A stretch of DNA of 64,000 bases from the NCBI RefSeq assembly GCF_008923185.1, contig NZ_WBMT01000005.1:391747-455746 (forward strand), written 5' to 3'. Below the pieces are notes generated by a model. The model saw nothing but the letters and a program-made list of their open reading frames with translations, had not been told where the DNA came from and searched no databases. Of this stretch, positions 34,839 through 42,700 are shown one piece after another. This DNA is from Actinomadura rudentiformis. GTDB taxonomy: Bacteria > Actinomycetota > Actinomycetes > Streptosporangiales > Streptosporangiaceae. The stretch's first letter is position 1, and each line of letters opens with the position of its first letter. A program made the position numbers and the translations under genes.

Positions 34839-36224
34839 TCAGGGCTGGCGAGGCGCGGCGAGTGCGAACCATGACCCGGCCGCAGCGCATACGAGCGCCG
34901 CCAGCAGCAGCGCGGTCGCCGGTCCGGTCACCGTGCCCAGTCCTACGACGGCGCCCATGGTGGCGACGCCGAGTGTGGCGCCGGCCTGGCGGACGGCGTT
35001 GAGCAGCCCTGAGGCCGCGCCGGCGGTCCCGGCCGGGGCGGCGCTGATGATGGCCGAGACCAGCACGGGCAGCACGAACGACACTCCGAGACCTGCCAGC
35101 AGAAGCCCACAGGCCAGCCAGACGTACCCGGCTCGGGCCCAGATCATCCAGCCGAGCATGGCGCCGCCCAGTGCCAGCAGCGTCATCCCGGTCAGGATGG
35201 GCGGCCTGGGACCGACCCGGGCCGCGATGCGGCCGACCAGCGGCGGGTTGAGCACGAACGGCAAGGTCAGCGGCAGGAACGCCAGCCCGGTTGCGGCGGC
35301 GCTGAGATGGCGGTCGGTCTGCAGCAGCAGCGGCAGGACGAACAGGCTTCCGTTGAGCGCGAAGTTCACAGCTGCGCCGGCGGCGAGCCCAGCCCGCACG
35401 CCGCGGCTGCGTAGCAGGTCCGGGTCGAGCGCTGGGGCCGCGCTGCGCCGTTCCAGGACCGCGAACACCACCGCTGCGAGCACCATGGCCGCGCCTGATC
35501 CGGCCGCGTGCCCCCAGGCCCGCGCGCCGACCGCGACCAGGGCGTCGGTCAGCAGGGCCAGCACCAGCATCGCAGCCACCTGCGCGGCCCAGTCGATCCG
35601 CCGGTCGCCACGCGGGCACCTCACCCACCGTCCCGCGGACAGGGCCAGCACCAGCATCGCGATCGGCACGTTGATCAGGAAAATGGCGCGCCATCCGGCC
35701 GCATCGACCAGCGCGCCGCCGGCCAGCGGGCCGGCCGCCACCGCGGCGCCGCTGATGGCCGCCCAGGCCGCCACGGCGCGGCCGCGCTCGGACGGTTCCG
35801 GGTAGAGCCGCGTGATCATTGCCATCGACGACGGAACGCAGGCCGCCCCGGCGGCCCCGAGCACCGCCCGCAGCGCGATCAGCAGAGCCAGCGTCGGGGC
35901 CAGGGCAGACAGCAGCGACCCGACCCCGAAGACCAGCACACCGGCGCGGAAAACCCGGCGGGCGCCGTACCGGTCGGCGATGGCCCCGGCCGACAGCAGC
36001 AGTGCGCCGAACACCACCGTGTAGCCGGTGGTCGCCCACTGCAGCCCGGCGACGGATGTGTGCAGCGAGGTCGCAAGGTCCGGTTCGGCCACCGACAGCA
36101 CGGTCATGTCCAGCAGCACCATGAAGTAGCCCAGCGAGATGCCCACCAGTGCCAGCAGCCGAGGACCGGAACGCACCGTGGGTTGTCCCACAACGGACGG
36201 AGATTGTGCGAGTGTCATGCGCAT
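34839..36224 (-). CDS. MFS drug efflux transporter, DHA2-like
   Basis: A 461-residue membrane protein with about 14 hydrophobic segments. LLALVGISLGYFMVLLDMTV opens helix 1, motif A-like AGAIADRYGARRVFRAGVLV, motif C region GPLAGGALVDAAGWRAIFLI and NVPIA, and later GLAFLPLTLPFVLNPPLVGR. It exports toxic compounds using the proton gradient. The start is ATG 36224 or 36218; upstream in-frame sequence is antisense to the LysR gene. The LysR gene is divergent with 91 bases between them, so it is the likely regulator. Confidence 0.92.
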   Translation of the reverse strand: MRMTLAQSPSVVGQPTVRSGPRLLALVGISLGYFMVLLDMTVLSVAEPDLATSLHTSVAGLQWATTGYTVVFGALLLSAGAIADRYGARRVFRAGVLVFGVGSLLSALAPTLALLIALRAVLGAAGAACVPSSMAMITRLYPEPSERGRAVAAWAAISGAAVAAGPLAGGALVDAAGWRAIFLINVPIAMLVLALSAGRWVRCPRGDRRIDWAAQVAAMLVLALLTDALVAVGARAWGHAAGSGAAMVLAAVVFAVLERRSAAPALDPDLLRSRGVRAGLAAGAAVNFALNGSLFVLPLLLQTDRHLSAAATGLAFLPLTLPFVLNPPLVGRIAARVGPRPPILTGMTLLALGGAMLGWMIWARAGYVWLACGLLLAGLGVSFVLPVLVSAIISAAPAGTAGAASGLLNAVRQAGATLGVATMGAVVGLGTVTGPATALLLAALVCAAAGSWFALAAPRQP

Positions 36225-36315
36225 CACTGTCTGCGAGGCGGTCCGGCCTGCTCCACCGGCGCTTCCGCACACTGCGTTCGGAATTCCCGAACGCCCTCGG
36301 CCGGTTGGAGCGTAC

Positions 36316-37203
36316 ATGGAACTGCGCCAGTTGCGGATCTTCGAGGCCGTGGTCCGGCATCGGACGGTGACCGGCGCCGCCGTGGCCCTGGACATGGCAC
36401 CCTCCAGCGTCTCGGCGCAGATCCGCGCCCTGGAGCGGTCGCTGGGCGTGGCGCTGTTCGAGCGGACGGCCAAGGGCATGCACCTGACCGGGCACGGCGA
36501 ACGGACGCTCAGCTGGTCCCGCCGCCTACTGGACCAAGCCGAGCAGGCACGCCGCGAGATCACCGGCCAAGCGCAGCGGCTGCGGCTAGGCGCGCTGGAG
36601 ACCCTCGCCGCCACCTACGTCCCGCAGGTCCTCGCCCGACTCAACCAGCGCCGGCCCGGCATCCAGGCCCAGGTCCTGCCCGCCGCCCGGCGCGATGACC
36701 TGCTCACCGACGTGGCCGCCGGGCGGCTGGAGGCGGTACTGCTGCTGGACACCGGCGACGCTCTGGGAGACCTCGGTTTCCCGGCCCCGCCCGCCCCGCT
36801 GACCTTCCTGGACATCGACACCGTCCCGCTCGCCCTGGTCGCCGCCCCCGACCACCGGCTGCGTGAGCGCACCAGCCTGTCTCCCAACGAACTGTCCGGT
36901 GAACGGCTGCTGGTCAACGTCCCCAGCTGCTCGTTCTACATGGCCGCCGACAAGGCCCTCGGTCGCGAGCTGGAACGCGTGCCCGTCGGCGGCGTCCAGG
37001 TGATGCGGGCCTGGGCCGAGCAGGGCCTGGGCATCGCGCTGCTACCAGAGTTCGCGGCATCGACCGCGCTGCGTTCCGGCGCCCTCACCAGGCTCGACCT
37101 GTCCGTGCCGACGCTGAGTCTGCGGCTGGTCTGGCGAGGTGACCGCGAAGCTCTGCCCGGGCTCCGCGACCTCCTCTACGCCACCGTCCCAACCTCCCCC
37201 TGA
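36316..37203 (+). CDS. LysR family transcriptional regulator
   Basis: A 295-residue activator type regulator. Winged HTH MELRQLRIFEAVVRHRTVTG, AAVALDMAPSSVSAQIRALE, RSLGVALFERTAKGMHLTGH; effector domain with LRLGALETLAATYVPQVLAR and WAEQGLGIALLPEFAASTAL. GGAG sits 7 bases ahead of ATG 36316. Divergent from the MFS transporter gene, which it most likely controls in response to a transported compound. Confidence 0.94.
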   Translation: MELRQLRIFEAVVRHRTVTGAAVALDMAPSSVSAQIRALERSLGVALFERTAKGMHLTGHGERTLSWSRRLLDQAEQARREITGQAQRLRLGALETLAATYVPQVLARLNQRRPGIQAQVLPAARRDDLLTDVAAGRLEAVLLLDTGDALGDLGFPAPPAPLTFLDIDTVPLALVAAPDHRLRERTSLSPNELSGERLLVNVPSCSFYMAADKALGRELERVPVGGVQVMRAWAEQGLGIALLPEFAASTALRSGALTRLDLSVPTLSLRLVWRGDREALPGLRDLLYATVPTSP

Positions 37204-37579
37204 CGATCGAACCCTCCACGACCCCACCCAGATCACCCTGCAGACCGACGAACTCGACGACGCCCAGTCCTTCTCCTGGGATGCCGCCGCGGCCAACTTG
37301 CCCGCCGGCACACGAGCTCGGATCGCCGCCGCCCGCATCGCGCAAGAACGGCCGCACCATCTACCTGCCCACGGCCTTCGACATCAGCTGACCAACGCCG
37401 ACCAGCGGGCGCTGGCTCAGGAACTCCAGGCGGCGGCCGCGACGGATCGAGCGGGTCGCGCGCCGCCTGCGAAGCTGCTCGCCAGCCCGGCGACAGCTGG
37501 GAGGACTGGTGGCCGGCCAGCGGAGCAGACGCGCCGACTTCGACTGGGAGCCGGGACATGAGGCAGGAGGCGCCCGTTG
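37204..37579. other. Non-coding or decayed stretch
   Basis: Plus frames contain KNGRTIYLPTAFDIS followed by a stop and, in another frame, LTNADQRALAQELQAAAATD; possibly a broken small gene. No recognisable family. Confidence 0.35.
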
Positions 37580-38197
37580 ATGACCGCGCTTGACCGTTCT
37601 GCAGGTGGATGGGGGCCGTTCACCGCAGGCGAGCTGACGTTGCGGCCCTTCACCGGCGCTGACGTCGCCTGGGTGTTCCAGGTGTCGGCCCACGACCCGG
37701 TGATGCACCGGTTCGTGAACCTGCCAGCCCCCTACCAGATGGGCCACGCGGAGCACTTTGTGCGACGCGCCATCACCGGCTGGGAGTCCCGTCAGCGCGC
37801 CGAGTTCGTCGTCGAGCACACCGGGCAGCGGGTCGGCCGGGTCGCGCTGGGTCTGCGCCCGGAAGTTCACACCGCCGAGATCGGCTACTGGGTCCCCGCG
37901 CAGCATCGCCGCCGGGGCATCGCCACCCGAGCCGTGCGCACGGTGTGCCGCTGGGGATTCGACGTCCTGGACATCGACCTGATCACCTGGCACGCCGAGG
38001 CCGGCAACACCGCCTCCCGCACGGTGGCCGAACGAGCAGGGTTCCTGGTGGAAGCGACCCTCCGCAAACGGCTGATCCACCAAGGAGAACGGATGGACGC
38101 CTGGGTCGGGTCGCTGCTCCCCCAAGAGCTGTCAGACGGCGACGGGGTTCTCCCACACCTGGCAGCCCGTTCCGCCCGGGACCCGAGGACCCCATGA
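37580..38197 (+). CDS. GNAT acetyltransferase, RimJ/RimL type
   Basis: A 205-residue enzyme; ATG 37580 follows CAGGAGG. Blocks: GELTLRPFTGADVAWVFQVS, VEHTGQRVGRVALGLRPEVH, acetyl-CoA site HRRRGIATRAVRTVCRWGFD and AEAGNTASRTVAERAGFLVE. The arrangement (LRPF...W...N..S..VAEKAGF) is that of the GNAT_3/RimJ-like group that acetylates protein N-termini or small amines. The start ATG is directly preceded by an in-frame TTG. The stop overlaps the start of a truncated MFS gene (ATGA). Confidence 0.9.
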   Translation: MTALDRSAGGWGPFTAGELTLRPFTGADVAWVFQVSAHDPVMHRFVNLPAPYQMGHAEHFVRRAITGWESRQRAEFVVEHTGQRVGRVALGLRPEVHTAEIGYWVPAQHRRRGIATRAVRTVCRWGFDVLDIDLITWHAEAGNTASRTVAERAGFLVEATLRKRLIHQGERMDAWVGSLLPQELSDGDGVLPHLAARSARDPRTP

Positions 38198-38362
38198 CAA
38201 CGTCGCGTCTGGTCGCCCACGCGGCGCGAGTGTCGGCGCCCCTGCGGGGCAATCCCGCGTTTCGGCGGTACTGGCTGGCGGGCCTGATGTCGTCGGCCGG
38301 GACAGCGGTGGCGACCGGCGCGGTCGCCGCCGCTGTCCTCCACCAGGGCGGCGGCGCAGGCC
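38194..38362 (+). pseudogene. MFS transporter, N-terminal stub
   Basis: From ATG 38194: TTSRLVAHAARVSAPLRGNP, AFRRYWLAGLMSSAGTAVAT, GAVAAAVLHQGGGAG, the first helix of an MFS_3 (EntS/enterobactin-exporter-like) transporter. At about 38,362 the homology ends abruptly; the frame runs on through unrelated sequence to 38619. Translationally coupled to the acetyltransferase gene. Confidence 0.65.
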
Positions 38363-38401
38363 AGATTACTGACGGAAGGTACTTATTCCGACCATGCACT
38401 A

Positions 38402-38421
38402 TCCCTTGCCTCGGCAAGGGA
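38402..38421. repeat. 20-bp perfect palindrome at a breakpoint
   Basis: TCCCTTGCC (38402-38410), TC, GGCAAGGGA (38413-38421). It lies between the cut end of the MFS stub and the remnant of a membrane protein on the other strand, so it may be a site where DNA was lost or gained. Confidence 0.6.
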
Positions 38422-38465
38422 CCTGATGTTGGCCATCGCGGAGGTGACACCGGTTCGGCGGTTGG

Positions 38466-38697
38466 TCAGTCATGCAGGGCTTCCTCGGTGCCGGTGCATT
38501 GGGCCGGGACGGGGCGGCGTGCGGGTGGGTCGGGGTGGCGGCGCAGCGCGCGGATCAGTAGCGGCAGGCCGATCGCGGCGGGCAGGAACCAGGAGGTGAT
38601 GTCCGGGAGCAGTTTCTAGAGCGGGAGGCGGGGGCCGTTGTCGACGTAGAAGGCGGTCAGCATGGTGATGTAGGAGATGGCCATGTGCGTCGCGTTA
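38466..38697 (-). pseudogene. DUF2306-like membrane protein, C-terminal remnant
   Basis: Read leftwards from about 38,697: MAISYITMLTAFYVDNGPRL, PL, TAG (where the family has Trp), KLLPDITSWFLPAAIGLPLL, IRALRRHPDPPA to TGA 38466. The last helix and basic tail are those of DUF2306 membrane proteins. The N-terminal four helices are missing. Confidence 0.55.
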
Positions 38698-38854
38698 CCT
38701 CGGCCCGCACGACGGCCTATTGTCCGCTCAGCCTGTGATGTGCTCGGCTCGGACGCGAGTCTGGGCGAGTCTGCAAGAGGGGGTTGCCGTAGTACTCGGG
38801 AACGATCGGGCGGATAGGCCTTACGCGGAGGCTGGGTGCAGGGATTGACCGCGG

Positions 38855-39445
38855 TCATGGCCCTTTGGGGCAGGTGTCGGCGATGGCGGTGTGGATGCGG
38901 TCGCGGGCGGTGTCGGCTGTGCATAGGCCGGTGAGGACGTAGTAGGCGAGTCCTTCGGCCAGGGCGGTCAGGCTGAGGGCGGCGGGGTAGGGATCGGCGA
39001 CGCCGTCGCGGTGGAGGAGCTCGGTGATCTGCTGGTGGAAGCGGGTGTAGTCGGCGTGCAGCCGGGTGGCGATGGCGGGGTCGGTGAGTGCCAGGGCGGT
39101 GAAGGACTGGCGGATCCGCATGTGCGTCTCGGTGGGGGCGTCGTAGGGGATCAGCTCGGTGAGCACCACGGTCAGCACCTGGCGCGGGGCGGCGTCCTGG
39201 CCGGTCTTGGCGGCGATCCGGGCGGCTGACAGGGCGTTGGCGCGGTCGAAGGCCGCTTCCATCAGCTGCTGTTTGGTGGGGAAGTAGTGCTGAACGCGTC
39301 CGGCGGAAGCGCCGGCGGCGTCGGCGACGCGGGTCTGGGAGACACCGGTCAGGCCGTGCTCGGCGACGACGGCAAGGACGGCGTCGGCGATGTGGGTGGC
39401 GCGCTGGTCGTGGTCGGCGCCCGGGCCGCGGGTGCGTCGGCTCAT
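38855..39445 (-). CDS. TetR family transcriptional regulator
   Basis: A 196-residue repressor from ATG 39445 with GGGAGAG ahead. HTH: IADAVLAVVAEHGLTGVSQT, RVADAAGASAGRVQHYFPTK, QQLMEAAFDRANAL; the TetR_C_6-like C-terminus has RIRQSFTALALTDPAIATRL and SLTALAEGLAYYVLTGLC. The 160-base gap to the divergent MFS gene holds a 30-bp perfect palindrome. Probably represses that pump until a substrate drug binds. Confidence 0.94.
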   Translation of the reverse strand: MSRRTRGPGADHDQRATHIADAVLAVVAEHGLTGVSQTRVADAAGASAGRVQHYFPTKQQLMEAAFDRANALSAARIAAKTGQDAAPRQVLTVVLTELIPYDAPTETHMRIRQSFTALALTDPAIATRLHADYTRFHQQITELLHRDGVADPYPAALSLTALAEGLAYYVLTGLCTADTARDRIHTAIADTCPKGP

Positions 39446-39560
39446 CGCTCTCCCTTTTTCCGTTTCGGTTCCCGGCTGCGCCCCATACGACGTGGGCGGG
39501 CTGCTGCGTCGGCACGGCACTGATTGACCTGGGTGTTCGTGGTCGCTTACCATCGATCCT

Positions 39561-39590
39561 AGCAAATCAATGTGATCACATTGATTTGCT
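39561..39590. promoter_or_regulatory. 30-bp perfect palindromic operator
   Basis: AGCAAATCAATGTGA (39561-39575) followed directly by its exact complement (39576-39590). It lies 16 bases upstream of the MFS start, AT-rich in a GC-rich genome, in the only gap shared with the divergent TetR gene. Confidence 0.9.
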
Positions 39591-39605
39591 GGGTAGGTGG
39601 TGGTC

Positions 39606-41102
39606 ATGACCGGACGCGAGATCGACCAGCAGCGTAGCCTCGCGGCGGCGGACGGTAGGCGCTCGGCGTGTGCGGCGGGGATCTTGGCGTTGGTGTGCGC
39701 GGCGCAGTTCATGGTGGTCCTGGATGTGTCGGTGGTGAACGTGGCGCTGCCGTCCATCAAGCGCTCGTTGGACTTCTCTGCGGCGGCTCTGCCGTGGGTC
39801 GCAACGTCTTACGCGCTGGCGTTCGGCGGCTTTCTGTTGCTGGGCGGGCGGCTGGCGGATCTATACGGGCATCGGCGGGTGTTCGTTGCGGGGCTGGCGG
39901 TGTTCACCGCGGCGAGTCTGGCCGGAGGGCTGGCCACGACGGCGGGCCTGCTGATCGGTGCGCGGGCGGTGCAGGGGCTGGGTGCGGCGGTGCTGGCGCC
40001 GGTCACCTTGACGGTGCTGACGGTGACGTTCCCCGAGGGCGCGGCGCGCACGCGGGCGCTGGCGATCTGGACGGCGGTCAGCCTGGCCGGCGGCGCGGCC
40101 GGGAACCTGGTCGGCGGCGCACTGACGGAGTATCTGAGCTGGCGATCCATCCTGCTGGTGAACGTGCCGATCGGGGTGACGGCGCTGGCGGCGGCGCGGC
40201 TGCTACCCGGCGGCACGGTACCTGGGCGGGCTGGCCGGCTGGACGTGCCGGGCGCGGTGCTGGCCACCCTGGGCCTGGTCGCCATCACCTACGCCCTGTC
40301 GCCGAGTGAGAGTCGCCCGGGTGCGGTGACGGCGGCGTTGTGGGCGGCCGGGACGTTGGCGGTGGCCGCCTTCGCGGTGGTGGAGGCGCGGCTGGCGGCC
40401 TGGCCGCTGCTGCCGCCGCGGCTGCTGCGCAGACGGGCGGTCTGGCTGGGCAACGGGGTGATGTTGCTGGCCGGGGCGGCGTTCCAGGTGCCGATGTGGT
40501 ACTTCCTCACCCTGTACATGCAGAACGTGCTGAACTTGGACGCGCTGCAGACCGGGCTAGGGTTCCTGCCGCACACCGTGCTGACCCTGCTGATCGGGCT
40601 GCGGGTCACCCCCCGGCTGATGCGGCACGTGGACACCCGCGTGCTGATCGTGGCCGGGGTGTGGATCGCCGCCGCCGGGTTCGCCTGGCAGAGCCAGATC
40701 ACCGCCGACGACACCTACTGGAGCGGGGTGCTGGGGCCGGCGGTGCTGATGTCGGTGGGCGGCGCGCTGTTCAACACCCCGCTCACCAGCATTGTGACCT
40801 CCGGCGTGCATGCGGCCGATGCGGGCGTCGCCTCGGGTCTGATGAACACCGCCAAGCAGGTCGGCGGCGCAGTCGGCCTGGCAGCCCTGGTCGCCCTCAC
40901 CACCGCACCCGCTTCAGGTGCCGCCTCGGTCGAGGCGGCACTGGCCGCCCAGTATGGCCAGGCGTTCGCGCTGACCGCAGGCGTGCTGATGGTGGTCGGC
41001 GCACTGGCCTTCGCGCTGCCGCCGCGCCGTGACGACACCGGTACCGCTAGGCCCCGGTTCGCCGGCCCGGCTCGATCGCCGGGGTCAGGGATGCAGGAGT
41101 AG
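39606..41102 (+). CDS. MFS drug efflux transporter, DHA2 family
   Basis: A 498-residue transporter with 14 predicted helices: AGILALVCAAQFMVVLDVSV (D in helix 1), VNVALPSIKRSLDFSAAALP, motif A GGRLADLYGHRRVFVAGLAV, motif C NLVGGALTEYLSWRSILLVN and helix-rich C-terminal half with GVASGLMNTAKQVGGAVGLA. Typical of actinomycete antibiotic exporters. It starts at ATG 39606, next to the palindrome, with the divergent TetR gene as regulator. The 3' end overlaps a decayed monooxygenase gene on the other strand. Confidence 0.95.
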   Translation: MTGREIDQQRSLAAADGRRSACAAGILALVCAAQFMVVLDVSVVNVALPSIKRSLDFSAAALPWVATSYALAFGGFLLLGGRLADLYGHRRVFVAGLAVFTAASLAGGLATTAGLLIGARAVQGLGAAVLAPVTLTVLTVTFPEGAARTRALAIWTAVSLAGGAAGNLVGGALTEYLSWRSILLVNVPIGVTALAAARLLPGGTVPGRAGRLDVPGAVLATLGLVAITYALSPSESRPGAVTAALWAAGTLAVAAFAVVEARLAAWPLLPPRLLRRRAVWLGNGVMLLAGAAFQVPMWYFLTLYMQNVLNLDALQTGLGFLPHTVLTLLIGLRVTPRLMRHVDTRVLIVAGVWIAAAGFAWQSQITADDTYWSGVLGPAVLMSVGGALFNTPLTSIVTSGVHAADAGVASGLMNTAKQVGGAVGLAALVALTTAPASGAASVEAALAAQYGQAFALTAGVLMVVGALAFALPPRRDDTGTARPRFAGPARSPGSGMQE

Positions 41103-41650
41103 TAGCGGCTCGAATCGCTGGACGGTGGGGGAGCGCAACCCGGGCCAGGTGTGGGCGCGTTGCCAGTCGGGGTCGTCGGCCAGCTGCGGCGGGCCGGTGG
41201 GTGATGGCGGCCTGGTGGGCGTCGGCGCTGGCCCACAGCGCGTAGGTGAGTACCTGGGTGCCGCCCAGGCTGAGGTAGAAGTGCGCGGCGATCGGTTCTG
41301 GTCGCGTGCACGCCGCGGTGGGCGAATGTGCTGCGGTAGCGGCGGCAGGTCAGCACTCCGGTCCGCTCGATTGCGGGGACTGCCGCGTCGACCTGGCGTT
41401 TCCAGGACAGGTCTTGGCGACGGCGTCGGCGGTCGACAGGTGCAGCAGGGTGGTGCCGTCGTCGGCGGCCAGGATGCCGTAGCAGCGCAGGGCGGGTCCG
41501 GGCCAGGGCCGGGCTTGCCACGCGGTCTGGATCGCGGCGGCGGTGCGTGCTGCCGGTCGGGGGTGCCGACCTTCCAGGTGCCGAACATCGCGAACGCGAC
41601 GCCGGCGGGGTCTGGCGATGCGCCTCGGCGTTCACCAGGCGACCTCCTCA
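41085..41650 (-). pseudogene. Antibiotic-biosynthesis-monooxygenase-type protein, frameshifted
   Basis: Leftward frames give GVAFAMFGTWKVGTPDRQHA, then AIQTAWQARPWPGPALRCYG, ILAADDGTTLLHLSTADAVA, and later PEPIAAHFYLSLGGTQVLTY with ALWASADAHQAAI. Together these are a two-domain ferredoxin-like (ABM) protein of about 190 residues. At least three frame changes (near 41,545, 41,420 and 41,300) break it. The order MFS pump, ABM protein is common around drug tolerance loci. Confidence 0.65.
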
Positions 41651-41722
41651 CGCGCGGTGCCGTCCGGCGATCACCATGATGGAACCTCACCTGCGGTTGA
41701 GGCCACCTGGTGCTGTGGCCGG

Positions 41723-41998
41723 TCAGTCCTGAGCGGCGGGGCGGGACGTGGCCGGGGCGGCGTGCTGCAGGCGGTTGTGCAGGGCGGCGAAGTCTTCGGC
41801 GCGTTCCAGTTGCACGCGCAGCTTGTCCACCTGCCGGGCGACGGCCTGCTGGTAGCCGCGTAGCCGCTCCAGCAGCGCCGCCCGCTCTTCGTCGGGAAGG
41901 TCGTCGGCGCCGAGGCGGTCGGTGATCTCCAGCAGGTCGCGCGTTCAATGCCGCAGAGCCAGTGCGGCATGCCGCTGCTGGTCATCGCTGGGAATCAT
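41723..41998 (-). pseudogene. Small coiled-coil protein with an in-frame stop
   Basis: ATG 41998 opens MIPSDDQQRHAALALRH, TGA at 41945-41947, then in the same frame TRDLLEITDRLGADDLPDEE, RAALLERLRGYQQAVARQVD, KLRVQLERAEDFAALHNRLQ to TGA 41723. The 91-codon frame is a charged helical protein except for the one stop. Without known family I cannot tell whether the TGA is a mutation or whether the distal 73 codons are the remains of a larger (for example MerR-type) gene. Confidence 0.5.
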
Positions 41999-42022
41999 GA
42001 CGGCGGCAGGCTCGTGCGACGT

Positions 42023-42700
42023 TCATTGCTGGAACCGGTATCCCATCCCGGGTTCGGTGAGCAGGTGGCGTGGGTGGGCTGGGTCGGGTTCGAGTTTTCG
42101 GCGTAGTTGGGCCATGTACTGGCGTAGGTAGTGGGTTTCTTTGATGTAGCTGGGTCCCCAGACGGTGGTGAGGAGCTGCTGTTGGCTGATGAGTTTGCCG
42201 GGGTTGCGGAGCAACATTTCCAGCAGGTGCCATTCGGTGGGGGTGAATCGGACGCTTTCGCCGTCCGCGTCGGCGGCGGTCTTGTCGGCCAGGTCGATGG
42301 TGCAGCCGCCGATGGTGACGGTGCGGGTGGTGTCGTCGTTTCCGGCGCGGCGCGTGACGGCGCGGATACGGGCGACGAGTTCGTCGATGTTGAAAGGTTT
42401 GGTGACGTAGTCGTCGGCGCCGGCTTCGAGGGCTTCGACCTTGTCGCGGCTGCCAGCTCGGCCGGACAGCACGATGATCGGGACTTTGGTCCAGCCGCGC
42501 AGCCCGTGGATCACCTCCACGCCGTCGATGTCGGGCAGGCCGAGGTCCAGGACGACGAGGTCGGGGTGGAAGTCGCCCGCGGCACGCAGGGCGGTGGTTC
42601 CGTCCGGAGCGGTCTCGACGTCGAAGTCGCGGGCGCGCAGGTTGATGCGCAGAGCGCGCAGCAGCTGGGGTTCGTCGTCGACGACCAGCACTCGGATCAT
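42023..42700 (-). CDS. kdpE: KdpE response regulator
   Basis: A 225-residue OmpR-type regulator. Receiver domain 1-115 with acidic pair D8/D9, phosphoacceptor Asp52 in LVVLDLGLPDIDG, and K in VTKPFN; winged-helix domain from about 130 with FTPTEWHLLEMLLRNPGKLI and YLRQYMAQLRRKLEPDP. In the known system phosphorylated KdpE activates kdpFABC under low potassium or osmotic stress. The start ATG overlaps the stop of kdpD (ATGA), and it is the last gene of the operon. The promoter-distal GCGTCAA repeats at 50.6-50.75 kb are candidate sites. Confidence 0.97.
   Translation of the reverse strand: MIRVLVVDDEPQLLRALRINLRARDFDVETAPDGTTALRAAGDFHPDLVVLDLGLPDIDGVEVIHGLRGWTKVPIIVLSGRAGSRDKVEALEAGADDYVTKPFNIDELVARIRAVTRRAGNDDTTRTVTIGGCTIDLADKTAADADGESVRFTPTEWHLLEMLLRNPGKLISQQQLLTTVWGPSYIKETHYLRQYMAQLRRKLEPDPAHPRHLLTEPGMGYRFQQ

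Noticed and set aside
40715..41635. Minus-strand 306-codon frame
   Set aside because: Mostly antisense to the MFS gene; only its first part touches the decayed monooxygenase, in a wrong frame.
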